The position numbers and the translations under genes were made by a program. Of a DNA stretch of 64,000 bases, positions 38,301 through 50,300 are shown piece after piece. The notes under the pieces were generated by a model. It made no database searches. It had not been told where the DNA came from and was given only the letters and a program-made list of their open reading frames with translations. Source of the DNA: Neospora caninum Liverpool (taxonomy: Eukaryota; Apicomplexa; Conoidasida; Eucoccidiorida; Sarcocystidae); contig NC_018393.1 in assembly GCF_000208865.1 (NCBI RefSeq), positions 2,046,001-2,110,000 on the forward strand, read 5' to 3'. Each line of letters starts with the position of its first letter. Position 1 is the first letter of the stretch.

Positions 38301-41300
38301 CGACAGATGACGTTCTTTCGGTCTTGGTCGGGAAACCCGCTTTCTGCCGGCTCTTGCGTCGCCTGCATGCCCTCGTCGACCTCTCCGTCGACGTGGCCTG
38401 GAGAGCTCTGTTCTCCAACCTCAGCGCCACGCTCCCGTCTGTTACATTCTCTCTCGCCGTCTCCCAGGTCGCTGGCTGCGCCCACGGAGCGCGTTCCCTC
38501 AAGCAGCCCAAAGGGCGGAGTCACGCGGTCGACAGACGAAGGCTTCAAGCCGCCAAGAGTCGCCCGCGAGAGCGCCTTCAGCGGCAGCCGACCTGGCAGC
38601 GACGGGACGCACGACTTCAGCTCCTCCGCCCTGTCCGTCCGAGCAGTGTAGACACTCAACAGGTAGTCTTTCGTCAGAAGTTCCTCTTTTTCTCCCGTTC
38701 TCTCCTGCGACAGAGAGGCCCCAGGAGACGCCGAGAGAGCCGCGTCTTCGCGGGGAAGTGGCGAGTTTCCTCGGCCTTCGGAGGCGGCCTGTCCTGCCTC
38801 GCCCGCGCGTCTTTCATCGGTTCCGTTTTCATCAAAACGCACGCGCCACGCCGCGACGCCGAGCTGCTCTTTCCGCGGCGGGTAGGGGAGACGCCGGCCC
38901 AGCAAGCGAAGATCCTCCAGCCAGACGCTTGCCGAGAGACCTGAGAAAAATGGGAGAAGAAAGTCACGCGAGACGCGGGTTCGAGACTGCAGACGGAGGG
39001 GCCAGGAGTCTGCGGCAGAGCCGAGACCAGTCGACAGAGAGAGAACGGAAAGAGGATGCGAGGAAGGAGACGGGCAGCAACGAAGAGACACGGTACCACG
39101 CGACGAGAACGGGACACACGCACGGGGGTGGCAAACACCGGCACGTGAGGACGAAGGTAAGGCAGCAGAGCCAAGGTCGCCAAAGAAGGCGCCAAGGAGA
39201 GGTCAAGACGACTGTCCCGGAGAAGCCCAGAGAGCGAAGATCCCAACACACGGGAGAAACGCTGCAGACGCCGGCGTGCCCTTCCGGAATGGGGCTCTTG
39301 ATTTGTCGTCGCATTGGTCTTACCGTCTGCCTGTCGGGTTTCTTCCAGAACTGCCGAGTCGCCTTCCCACTCGAGGCACTCTCCTTCGACCTCCTGCGAC
39401 CAGCGCGTAACGAAGGACTGTGAGGCGAGGACGTCTTTGCGAGCGTCGACGTGGGGGCGTTGCTTCTCTGTCCCCAGTTTTTCTCTTCTCTCGCGCCTCG
39501 TCGCCCCTTCCTCTCCCTGCTCCGTCGTACCTTCCCCCCGAGCGTGCGTGAGAAAGCTCGTTGGCGCTCGAGGCTTCTCGGCGGCTTCTTCTGGCTGAGA
39601 CGAGGCAGCTAGAGGACGCGCGGTTGGCGCTAGGGCCTCGTTGCTCGCGTTGTCGCATGAGGTGCCCTCCCTGCCCGCGTCTTCCCCGTCTGCGCGCATC
39701 ACCTCATCTCGGCCCTCCGCGGTCGGGAGGCCCCCAGTTTCAATTCTTCTCTCGCTCTCCTCCTCGGCCGCCCCCGGCCCACTCCCTGCGCCGTCTTCCT
39801 CGCAGTTGCGCTTGCGCCTTCGTCTGCCTAACTCATCGGCGCCGTCGCCTGCGTCGTCCTCCTCTGCCTTTCGACTTGCGCTCCGTCGCTTGCCGCTCTT
39901 CTCCATCCGTCCCTCGCTCCTTCGCTCCGCGGACTCAGTCCCTGCCGAGCTCGAGGCGAAGCCGCCAGCAGAAACCCCCCAAGCGCCAGGCGCTGGAGCA
40001 TCCTCGTCGACTCGGCCGTGGTGTGCATGCAGTGCTTCCTCTAGGCTCCTCGAGGTCGACGCGACAGACGCAGGGACGTTTCGTCGGCCACGATGAGGCG
40101 CAGGGGCAGCGGAGTGGGGAGAGGAGGTCGCTGCCATGCGCCCTTCCCGGTGCTGCGTCGCCCGCAGGTGCAAGACGCGCCAGATTTCTTGCCACGCCGT
40201 AGCGCTCCCGTCCTTCGCGGCGGCATCAGGAGCCTCTCGAGGGCCGGTACCGTCCTCGACGGAGGCTGAGGGAAACGGCAGGCGGTCCCACCATTGCCAC
40301 AGGATCGCAATCACCTCCGAGAGAAAAAAAAGCTGGACATACAGCTCAAGAACCTCCAAGAACGCCCGCTGGGGACTCGGTGTCTGCCGCGCTCGCCTCC
40401 CGGGCTGCTGCGCAGTTCCGTTCTGCCCTGGGCTCCGAGCCACGTGGCCGGAAAGGCCACCGCCCATCGACGTCGACAACGGCTGGCAGGTCTCGGGCCT
40501 TGAACCCGAGGACAGCGCAGACTGTGATCCAGAAACGACGCGCTCACGCACATCCGTCGGAGTCTCCTGCGCTTCTCGCACCCGGTGAACCCCCTGCGTA
40601 AGGCCTTCCCGTGGCGGTGGCGCATCGCGGGAATCGCCCTGTTCACTCGGCTCTTTCGCCTCGTTCGCTTCTGCCGCCCCGTCTCCGGACTGCTGCTCGT
40701 CTCTGCCTAACGCGGCAGCGATTTCCTCTTCAATTTCTCGGAGCGCGGTGTTCAGAGACAGCCACCCGCGCCCCTCGCGGCCGCCTGGCCTCTCAGTCTC
40801 GCTTGCCAGGTCGCTCACTCGCGCCCGCGCTTGCTCGCGGGTGCCCCACGCGCCCCCTCCTTGGGCTCCGCGGCCCAGGCGACGTGCGGTCGCGGCCAGC
40901 CGCGGTCGCCTTGCCCGTCGCTCGTCTCCATCTGCCGCCTCTTCCTGCTGTTCGCTCTCTCGCGCTTCCTCTCCCACTTCCGGCTGATCTCCCGCCTCGG
41001 CCTCGTCCCGCTCTCTGTCGCCTTTGCCGGTCGGTTCGGGCCTCCTGGGCGCCGAGCCGCTTCTCCCGCGCCCCCGTGCGGCGTCAGCGTCGCCATCCCC
41101 GAGAGGCGCACTTCGGCTGGACGGGCCAGTCTCCGCCGAGGGCTCCGAGCCCAGGAGAAGGAACTCGGCGGCGCGCGCGCCTCTCTCCGCAGCGTCGATC
41201 GCCGCGCGCAGGTGGCGACCGGCCCCGCCAGCCTTCTCGTCTGCTTTTGCGCGGAGTGCCAGTGCGTGGAAAGCTAGAAACAGGCGAGAAAGCAAGTGGA

Positions 41301-44300
41301 AGCGCGTGCTCGGATGCAACAGTGACAGCGAGAGAACGAGGTCGACGTACGAACACGCGTCAGAAGGGAGGAGCCCGCCGAAAGACACCCACTTCTTCGT
41401 AGCCGGTCGGAGCAAGCTCGAAGAACTAGACGAGGAAGACGCGGACAAAGGAGATATCTGCGGTGGGCCGGCGGGCGCGTTTAAGACCTCGGTGGGGTTT
41501 CCAAGCTTTCGAACTGTACCGGACGCGTAGGTGGGGACAGGAGAGGTGGCTGTCGCCGAAGGAGAGAGAGGCTCTGCGAGTGGAGAGGGAAAGAGGGGAC
41601 AGTGGAAGAGGGCCATGAGTTCGAGGTCATGGACATAGAGGTCGAAGGCTGTGACGCCGGTGTCGCCTACAGCGACGTGCTGGAACTCATCGGCAAGGTG
41701 GAGGTACACCGCATAACAGCCGTGGAGAACCTCGGCCCGACCGGTCGACAAGCCCTGGTCCCCACTGGGTTGACTGCGGAGCGCCATCTCGGTGTGTTCG
41801 ACGGAGTCGCTGATCAGCTTGGACACGACCGCGAGGGGATGAACGACGAAATCGTTCCGTGGCCACGCGCCCCCATACACGGGCGGCTGGGCAGTGCATG
41901 CGGCGTGCCCAAACAAGCCCCCAACGTCTTGAGGGGTCCAGAGGAGACACCCCCCCTCACCGTTGCCTTCCCTTTCGTCGTTGCCTTCGCGACTCGAAAG
42001 CCCACTCAACCTCTCCTCGTTTCGAGCCAACCGCGTGCCCGATTCCTTGGTTCCTGTCGTTGCCACCCCTCCTGACTGTCTCGGCGAATCCTGAAGCGAC
42101 GCAGACACGACCGAGGAGTGCGGCAGCAGCGCGGAAGAGCCGAGTCTGCATGGCTCACGCTCCGCGCCAGCCTGGAGGTGAAGGCGGTCTCGCCGATCGC
42201 CTTCGACTGACAACGCTTGCTCACTCGTGAGGGCAGCGCCATCGCTGGGAGCGGCGCGGCTTCTCTCACTGGAACCCCCACTGGTCCCCAGAAGAGCCGA
42301 AGTCGAGGAAGAGAGATGTGCAAGGCCACCGGATTCGGGCCCTAGATTCGCGTCTTCGGAATCATCTCCCTGCCTCACTGCGTTTTCGTTTCTGTCGTCT
42401 CCGCGCCCTTGGTCGGGGCCTGGCCCTGCACGGCCTACGCTGCATCTGGGTGCGGCACCTTGGAGCCCTGTCGGGATCCCGCCCCACGCGGGGACAGCAA
42501 GGGGGAGACAGCGCGGCAGGGGGCCAAGCGAGGGCGCTCTCGCACAGTCGGCGCCGAACAAGGCTTCCGACAAGCGAGCTGCCCCAGAGAGCGCCGCAGT
42601 GGAGTCGCACGCGCCGGTGTCCGACCCGAACGGGCTGGAGAAGGAGAAGAAACCTGCGAAGCGCCTCGCGCCCGCGGCGCCTGAAAAGGTCGCCCCTGCG
42701 GGCCCGACAGTCCCCGAAGAGGTCCGGAGGCTCGTGGAGGACGGCGACCAGAGAATTGGCGCGGGAAGATGCAGCGGCGAAATGCGCAGAGAAGCTCTGC
42801 ACAAATGAAGAAGGTCACTGGCCGCCGCTGTGTGGAGAAGGAGGGACTGGAGCCGCAAAGGCGCCCCAGACACGGAAGGCAGACCCACCACGGAACACGA
42901 AGCAGGCCAAAGAAGTGGCAAGAGACGTTCCCGGTCTGACCGCAGCTTCTCGCACCGGCGGACGAATCTGGCTAGCGTGCGCTTCCAGGAGACTGGGCTC
43001 AGGCAAGGAGACTTCTTTGTGTCTTCGCTGTCGGAGAAGGGCCCGGGGCTGTCCTCGTGGTCTTCCGCTTCTCCGTTAAAGAACGGCGCCGGGCCGCCAG
43101 CGACTGCACGCGCCGCAGGCGTCGAGACAGGGCCCTTCGCGTCGGCGGCCTTCGCGGACGGGGAGCTCCAGGACGCAGTTGTCCTCCCCCCGTATCCTTG
43201 TCCCCCCTGTCCCTCGCGCAACGCGAGGCCGCCGGGCCCTGTGCTGTCTCTGGGCCCGCTCGGTGAGGCGCCGGCGTCCCCGTCTGCAGCGAGGCTCCGC
43301 TGCGCCCTCTGCTCTCGCGCTTTTTTGAGCACGTGGTCCGTCAAGAGCCTTTGCAGCTCGAGGCGAGCGACGGCCGGAGGCGGCGCGTCAACCAGCAGAA
43401 GATTGCAGGGCTGATGGCAATAGGGGCAAGGCAGGAGAAGCTCAGAGAGATACATGTGGTGCTGTTGCGATTTCTGGTACCGTCGGTAGCAACTCAGGTG
43501 CATGCGGTGGCCGCAGCTGCGGATCTGAAAGCCATGGAAAGCGCCCTGGGGTGAGAGTAGGTTCGGGACGAGGTCGTAGCTGTACGAGGCCGGCGACGCG
43601 ACATCCTCGAGGATTGCGGGGACCGCAGACGCCTCGAAGAAGCTGTTCTTTGCTCCTCGAAGGCCTTCTCGTCTCTGCACCATCGACAAGCAAGAGAAAC
43701 GGGTGTCATCGTCTCCCGAATCCTCCCGGCCTGCACGAGAGCGACTGCCGAACTCCGCGGTCGCAGCGGCCCCTGCCACGACCGCGCTACCGTCGTGCGC
43801 TCGAGATCTTCCCGACCCTCGGGTCAGCGGCCCCGAGAGTGCGGCGGCGCCCGAAGCGCTGTCCGAGCCACTTCGACCGCGTGGGGCTCCACCGGCGGCC
43901 GCGCCCCCGCCAGGCCCCTCCCGCGAGGGGCCGCCGGCCCCTGGAGCCCGACTCGCTGTTGCACGGCTGACGTCTGCGGCTCCCGCCCCCGCGCTCGTGG
44001 AGGCCGAGCTCATAAGGGCCCACGGCGGTTGGAGGAGACAGGGCGGCACCGAGGGTCGGGCCGAACTTCCGACAGAAGTGAGTTGGACGTGGCAGAGTAG
44101 CCCAAGCGGGTCAGCGCCGGGCGAATGGAATGGGGAACAGCAGCGCGAGGCGGCGCTGAAGATCCGTTCGTAATCTTCCGGGAAAGACGAGGAAGACGAA
44201 GAGAGAAAGGTGAGGAGTGTCTCTTCTTCGAGGCGACAGGAGACACAACGCGGAACGTCCGAGTCTGCGAGAAACTTCGCCTCGTCGAAGTCGCGCTGGT

Positions 44301-47300
44301 TACCGGACTGGAACGTCGCCTGCTTTTGCCGGAAGGACGCTAAGACTTGCTCCTGGCGACGACGGACTGCCTGGATAGAGAACAGAGCCGCGACAACAGA
44401 AAAGGGACGGCCACATAAGGCGTCCACACACACCGAGGAAGAGACGACATTTCCGAACCACCAATATGGGAACAAAAGTAGACACTCGAAGGGGAGATAC
44501 ACGACACGGTCTGTCCGGGCCTGTGCAGCGACGGCCATTCGCATCGACTGGAGCCTCCTCCACATTTAAGGATCCAAAAAAGAGAACTGAGGGAGACGAA
44601 TACACGGGCCAATCTCGGCATTTCCGAGGTAGCCTTTGTTGACTAATCAAAAACATCAAAAATCAAGTGGAGACACGTTTGTCTAGTTGCTGGCGGCACG
44701 AGAAACATTCCGGAAAGGGTAAACGTAATCCCACAAAAACACGAGTCGGAATCCCCGGAAGGCCTCCCGGACTGAAACATCCGGTAGCAACGCCATGCAA
44801 GCACGAGCTCCCGTAAAAACATAGGGGCAACCCCCAAAGAGGCAAACCCGCTCGCTGCCGGGATTTCCCCGGTTGTTCTGACCTCTTTCCATTCCTCCCC
44901 GCGTTTCGCGTCTTCGCCGCTGTCTTCTGTCCGCTTTCGCGCCTCGTCTCCGCCCCTCACCGACGCCTCCGCGTCCGTGGCTCCAGGCCCACCGGCGCGC
45001 TTCGGGGACGCGCCGTCACCTTCCCGCAGACTCTCTTCCGGCTCGACTGTCTCTCCTTCGCCCTCGTCCCGCCCTCGCGCGCCCGCCAGCTCACCCCCGC
45101 CCTCGCTCGCCAGGCCCCGCTCACCGGCGGCCGCGTCTCCGGCGCGGGCAGTGTCTTCGCCAGGGCCAAGGGACGGCGAGAGGGGCCCGCCGGCGACCGG
45201 CCCGCACTCGGGGCTTGGGGTCCCAGCCGCGGCAGCAGCAGCGCGTCTCCACTGGCGGATTTGGCGCTCGACACGCGCGTCCAGACGCCCGGCGGCCTGG
45301 AGGACCCAGTCCAGCTGCTGCCAGTGTGCCTCGAATCGGGGCGACTGTCGCATCGCAAAGAGAATCTTCAGCATGGAGAAGCGGACGAGGAACGGGAACT
45401 CGGACGGGGCGCGCTTCCGGCATTGGAGAAGCCGCAGGAGCGCGGCGCAGATTTCTTTCGAGTCGGGCTGGGCGCGGCCGCCTTTGCGGTCGGATGCGCC
45501 GGGCGGGCTGCGCAAGCGCGCGAGGTCGCTCCGCGCCGTGCGCCCAAACACAATCGACAACGCATTTGCGGGCCTGTCCTCGCCTCCCCCCTCTTCCCCG
45601 TGAGCTGCGCCGCTGAGCAGACGCCGCGCCACCAGGTGGAGACTCGCGAGGTTCCGCTCCGCGCTCTGGGCCCCCCCCGCGACGGCCCGCAGCAGCAGGA
45701 GCTGCCAGCCTCTTGCGCCCCGTGGCGCGTCTGTGCAGGCTTGGCTCAGCGCGTCTTCGCCGCCCTCGCGCCGCGCCGGCTCGTCCGCAGTCGACCCCGA
45801 AGCAGACACGGCGTCAGGGCCCGAGGGGCAACCATCCCCAGACTCGCCCTCGGAGCGCCTCTCCGCGAGGGTCTCAGGCCCAGATGCGGCAGAAGACGAA
45901 GAAGATGAAGACAAAGAAGAAGATGAAGAAGAAGACAAAGGAGAAGAAGAAGGGAAAGCATGTTCAAGATCGGTTACCCCGGCATCGTGGAGAATGCTGA
46001 CGAGCTGCTGACGAAGGGAGTCGGTGAAGACGCCAAGACGGTCAAGACTGTCGGGCTGCGCGGCAGATGCCGAGCCGGGAGAGCTCGAGTCCGCAGGAAG
46101 GGGAAAGCGGAACAATTCAGCGAAAGACTGGATCCGGTTGCCATCGGGGGAGCGTGGCTCAACACGCATCATCGAGGCGGCTTCGGCGGCCTCCATGGCA
46201 GCAGCTTCAGTCCCTGGTGTCTCCTCCCAGGAAGAAGAGGAGTCGGAGGAGTCCGCTGGGGCGGCGAGAATAAGAAACTCGGTCCGCTGCTCGTCGTCTG
46301 CATGCGACTCAGGGGCGTCTTCCCCTTCCATGGCCTGCTCAATCACGCCTTCGCTCTGTCCGTCTCTCGCTGCTTCTCGCTCGCCTCTCGTGTCTCCTGT
46401 CTCTCCACTTGAGTCACCGCCGGCAGACGCCCCCGGGGCTGGCACTGCCGCCCCGATCCCCGGCTTCCGCCAAGGTTCTGCCTCCATTTTCCGGACCAGG
46501 CGCCGCGCCACGTCGGCCGCGGCGCCCGGAAGGAGACACAAAGATCCGATACGCGTCCGCGAGAAGAGTGAAGACGTCTTGGGCGCCGAAGATTGGGAAG
46601 CCGAAGACTCGCATGGCGGGGAAGGTGGAGAGGAGCGTTCGTCTGCCCCTTGCAGATCGCTTTCTTCTTTTCGCAGACGACGAAGAGCGAGAAGAAGAGG
46701 ATCCACAAAGACATCTCTGGGAGCATGTGCGTCTTCCCGATCGTAAACTGCAGATCAAATCGAGGCACAGACACAAGAAAAGCGTGCGATGAGAGCAGAG
46801 CCCCCCCCCTGGTCTTCCGCCGCCGATCCGGGGCCCCACGTCGCGGCCTTGGACGCACTTCAGGTGTCTCTGCCCGCAGAAAGAGACAGATGCATGCGTT
46901 TCCGGCTCCGCTGGCTGCTTCGCCCCTTTCCGCGGCTGTCGCGCAGCCCTTCTGCGTTTTCGCCCCCGACTTTTCTGTCCCTTCTCGCGACATAGTCCTG
47001 CTCCCAAGACCAGGACGGCCGCCCGACGGCTGTTCCGGCCACCTGAGGGCTCGCGTCTTCAATCCTTTTTTCCGCGTTACACCCACACACAAATGCGTGT
47101 GTGCACATCCTAGGACTCGCTTCGCGCCTCGGTTTCTCCACTTACGAATCTCGCCGTTTTCCGAAACGATCAAGTCGGCTTCTGCGCCTTCCTCGCCGCC
47201 GCAGCCTCGCACCGAAGTCGCCTCCTGGCCGTCCAGGCCTTCACCCCCTTCCGCCTCGAGCACAAACGCGTCCTGAGCAAGCAGGTCCAGCATTCCTTCG

Positions 47301-50300
47301 ACACTGCTCTCGTTCGTCCCCCACGCCGAGGCCAGCCGTCGCCGCCTTCGCCTCCACCCCTTTTGCCTCTGGCGCGCCTCTCTCGCTTCCGGTCTGCAGC
47401 GCGCCTGCCGCGAGTCGCCTCGCACCACAGACCGCCGCACAGAGGTAGAGGACGAGCGGGAGTGACGGACGCTCTTCGAATCGCCGAGCGCTGTCTCCGG
47501 TGTGGAGAAACCCTGCGACTGCGAAGAACAGTGGGCACAGGATGAAGCCGTCGAAAGTCTCACGGATCGCAAGAGGGACTCTGAGAAATCGGACGGCGGG
47601 GACGCCGCAGTCGCAGTCTGAGAAGAAGACGCCGGTTCCTCAGCTTCCTGGGGGGGGAGCGACGAAAGGGGAGGTGGGCCTGCATCCACTGGTTCTCCGC
47701 CTGCCAACGAAGCAGGGGAGAGTGGGCGATTTCGACCTGCTCTCGAAGCGTCCCGTGAGTCGCCTCCAGCCCGTACCCCGAAGTCGAGCCCGTCGTCTCG
47801 GCAGTTAAACTCGCCGGGCTCGTCCTCGCGGTCTTCCATTTCCACGTCTTCCGGCCCTTCTCGCCTCGAGGCGGAGCGACGACCAGCACTGCCGCCCCAC
47901 TCGATGTAGGTCATCATGTCCTCTTCCTCTTCGCCGCTGGCCTCACTGCTCCCTTCGTTGTCGGGGAAGAAGACCCCCCGACTAGCGCTCCAGAACAGAG
48001 TCCCTCTCGCGCGTGGGGCTCCTCGCTCTTCCGTCCCTCCGTTCCGACGGCCTCCCTGCCTGCCTCTGCCGCCTGAGACGGCAACTGCGCCGCCCCCGTA
48101 GCCTTCGCTGGCTCGGTGTCCCCGTCTCTCGCGGCCGTTCCCGTCGCCCCGGCCCAGACTCTGGTCGATCCAGAAGCGGCCCTGGCCGGCTCGGCGGTCG
48201 TCGAGCCATTCGTCGTCGGAGTCCAGATTCACACTCTCTTCTTCATCTGCGGACGACCGCGGGTCTTGGTGGTCACGGTGCGGCGACGCTCTTCTCTCTC
48301 CAGGTTCTCTTCGCCGGCCGTCGCCTCTCCCAGAGATCCTCTCCTCCAGCAGCCCTTCTTCCTCAGTTTCCCTCCCGTCGCTCGACGACTCTCCGGAAGA
48401 CGTTGGCGACGCGCCCTCGACCGCGCAAAATTCGCCTCGGCCTCCTCGCCTCCCGAGGCTCTCGGTTGCTGCTGCCGTCTCCGCTTCCTCGCCTGCCTTC
48501 CCGCTCGCGTCGCCGTTCGGAGCCGATCCCCTGTGTCTCCGCGTCCCCAGACGGCGCGAGAACCATCGGGCCTCGTGTCGGCCGGAAACGTCCAGAAACA
48601 CGTGCCGCAACTGAAAGGTCCGCACCAGCGAATCTCCCAAATTCGTCCCCATCCACCGCGCCATGCCGAGAAGGTCCACGTCCTCCCGAAGCTCAATCAC
48701 GGTACCTTCGGCCTTCTCTTCTTCCTTCTTTGCTTCGCTTTCGTCTGCCGTCTCGTCGTCGGTCTCATGTGAGGCGGAAGACCTTAACTGCGCAGCCTCG
48801 TTGGCGACACCCGTCGATCGCCCTTCTCCTTCTTCTCCCTCGTCTCTCTCCGCCTCGCGATTCTCTCTTTGCTTGCGGTTGCGTCGTCTCTGGTGGAGGA
48901 CGCGCCGCATCAAGTCGTCGGCTCTCTGGCGGGCAAGCAGTCGCTGCCGCGCCTCCGCCGACTCCCGCTCCTTCCACACGATGTCGAGACTCATGAGCCG
49001 CAACAGCAGAGAGAGAAGAAGATGAATGAAACGGTGGTCCGTCGACTGAGCAAGAAGCACCTGGAGCGTCAGCAACCAGACGGCGCTTCGTACTGCCGGA
49101 CTCAAACAAAACGTGAAAAAGCCAGACCGATACGCCTTCGGAATCGAGGAACAGAGAGAAGCCGAAGAAGAGAGAGAACAGTCGGTTGAGGGGTGCGGCA
49201 GCCACTGGTTGAGGATTTCCGGGTGTGATTTGATTTGCTCGAGAAACGCTTCTTCGATGTGCTGGTGATCGGCCCAGGAGAAATAGGGAAAGTATGGATC
49301 GTAGAATGCCCAGCTCGCGGAGTGGATGTGGAACTGTCCCGGAGTCATGCCTTCGGCTCCTCGATATGTGGAAATCTGGAAGGCCCACAACGGAGAACAA
49401 TCGGATGACATCCTAGCAACTCGCTCGTTTTCGTAAGACGTCAGCGCATTAAGCGGAAAGGCAAAAACAGAGAGAACCAGCAGGGCGAAAACGCGAAGTG
49501 GAGGACAAAAACCGTGCAAAAGACAGGAGAGGAAGAAAACAGGAGCAGGAGGAAACTTCAGCACCGGGACAAGACTCTCGGAAGGCCACGGCGAGGACGG
49601 AAAAGGGAGGCGGTGCTCAGCCACGCAGAGGCGGCAGAAATGCGCACTAGTCTCGGTTGCCTTTTTCTCTTTTGCCAACGAAGCATTTGCGTCTTCACAG
49701 AACTGGGCATACCCATCCGCGCATACTATGAAGAACAGAGAGTGTCTCTCTCGCCTCACCTTCTTGAGGACACGATCGACGAGGTCTGTGAACTGAGGCT
49801 GCTGCTTGTAGGGTCGTGTGACGACATCCTGGAGACTGGAGTGCGTCTGCGGGCCCCGCATCAGGTGGTGTCTGAGGAGGTATGTCATCATGTCCTCTTC
49901 GGAGCAAAAGAGGCTGTTTGTCGGGTACAGAAACTGGAGAAGAAGGACCATGAACGCGTGGGTTTGCGGCAGCAGGTGTTCGTTGCTTCGGCCTCCACAG
50001 ACGACCTCGTTTACTATGGATTCGCGACGCCGAGACAGCCCCGCTGGCTGACCGGTCTCTCGCCCTCCTCGGCCCGGCGCGGTGTACGGCGCGGGCCCTT
50101 GCGAGGCCAGGGAAGCCACGAGTCGGACGTCAGCAGCCTTCTCGTCCTCCGAGGCGTACACGCCGTCCCCCGCTTCGCCAGGGACCCTGGGAGATGTCAG
50201 GCCGCGCGGAGAAGAGGTGAGCGCTTCTGCCGACCACTCTTCTGTCGTCCGCGGCGACGCAGAGCCCGAGGAGGTCGGCAGGGACAGGAGGGACGGGCAT

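Noticed and set aside
38674..44565. A single 1963-residue protein starting at 44565
   Set aside because: Its first ~65 and last ~215 residues are intron sequence. The exon is bounded by an acceptor at 44371 and a donor at 39323, and both sides continue into UBR1-homologous exons.
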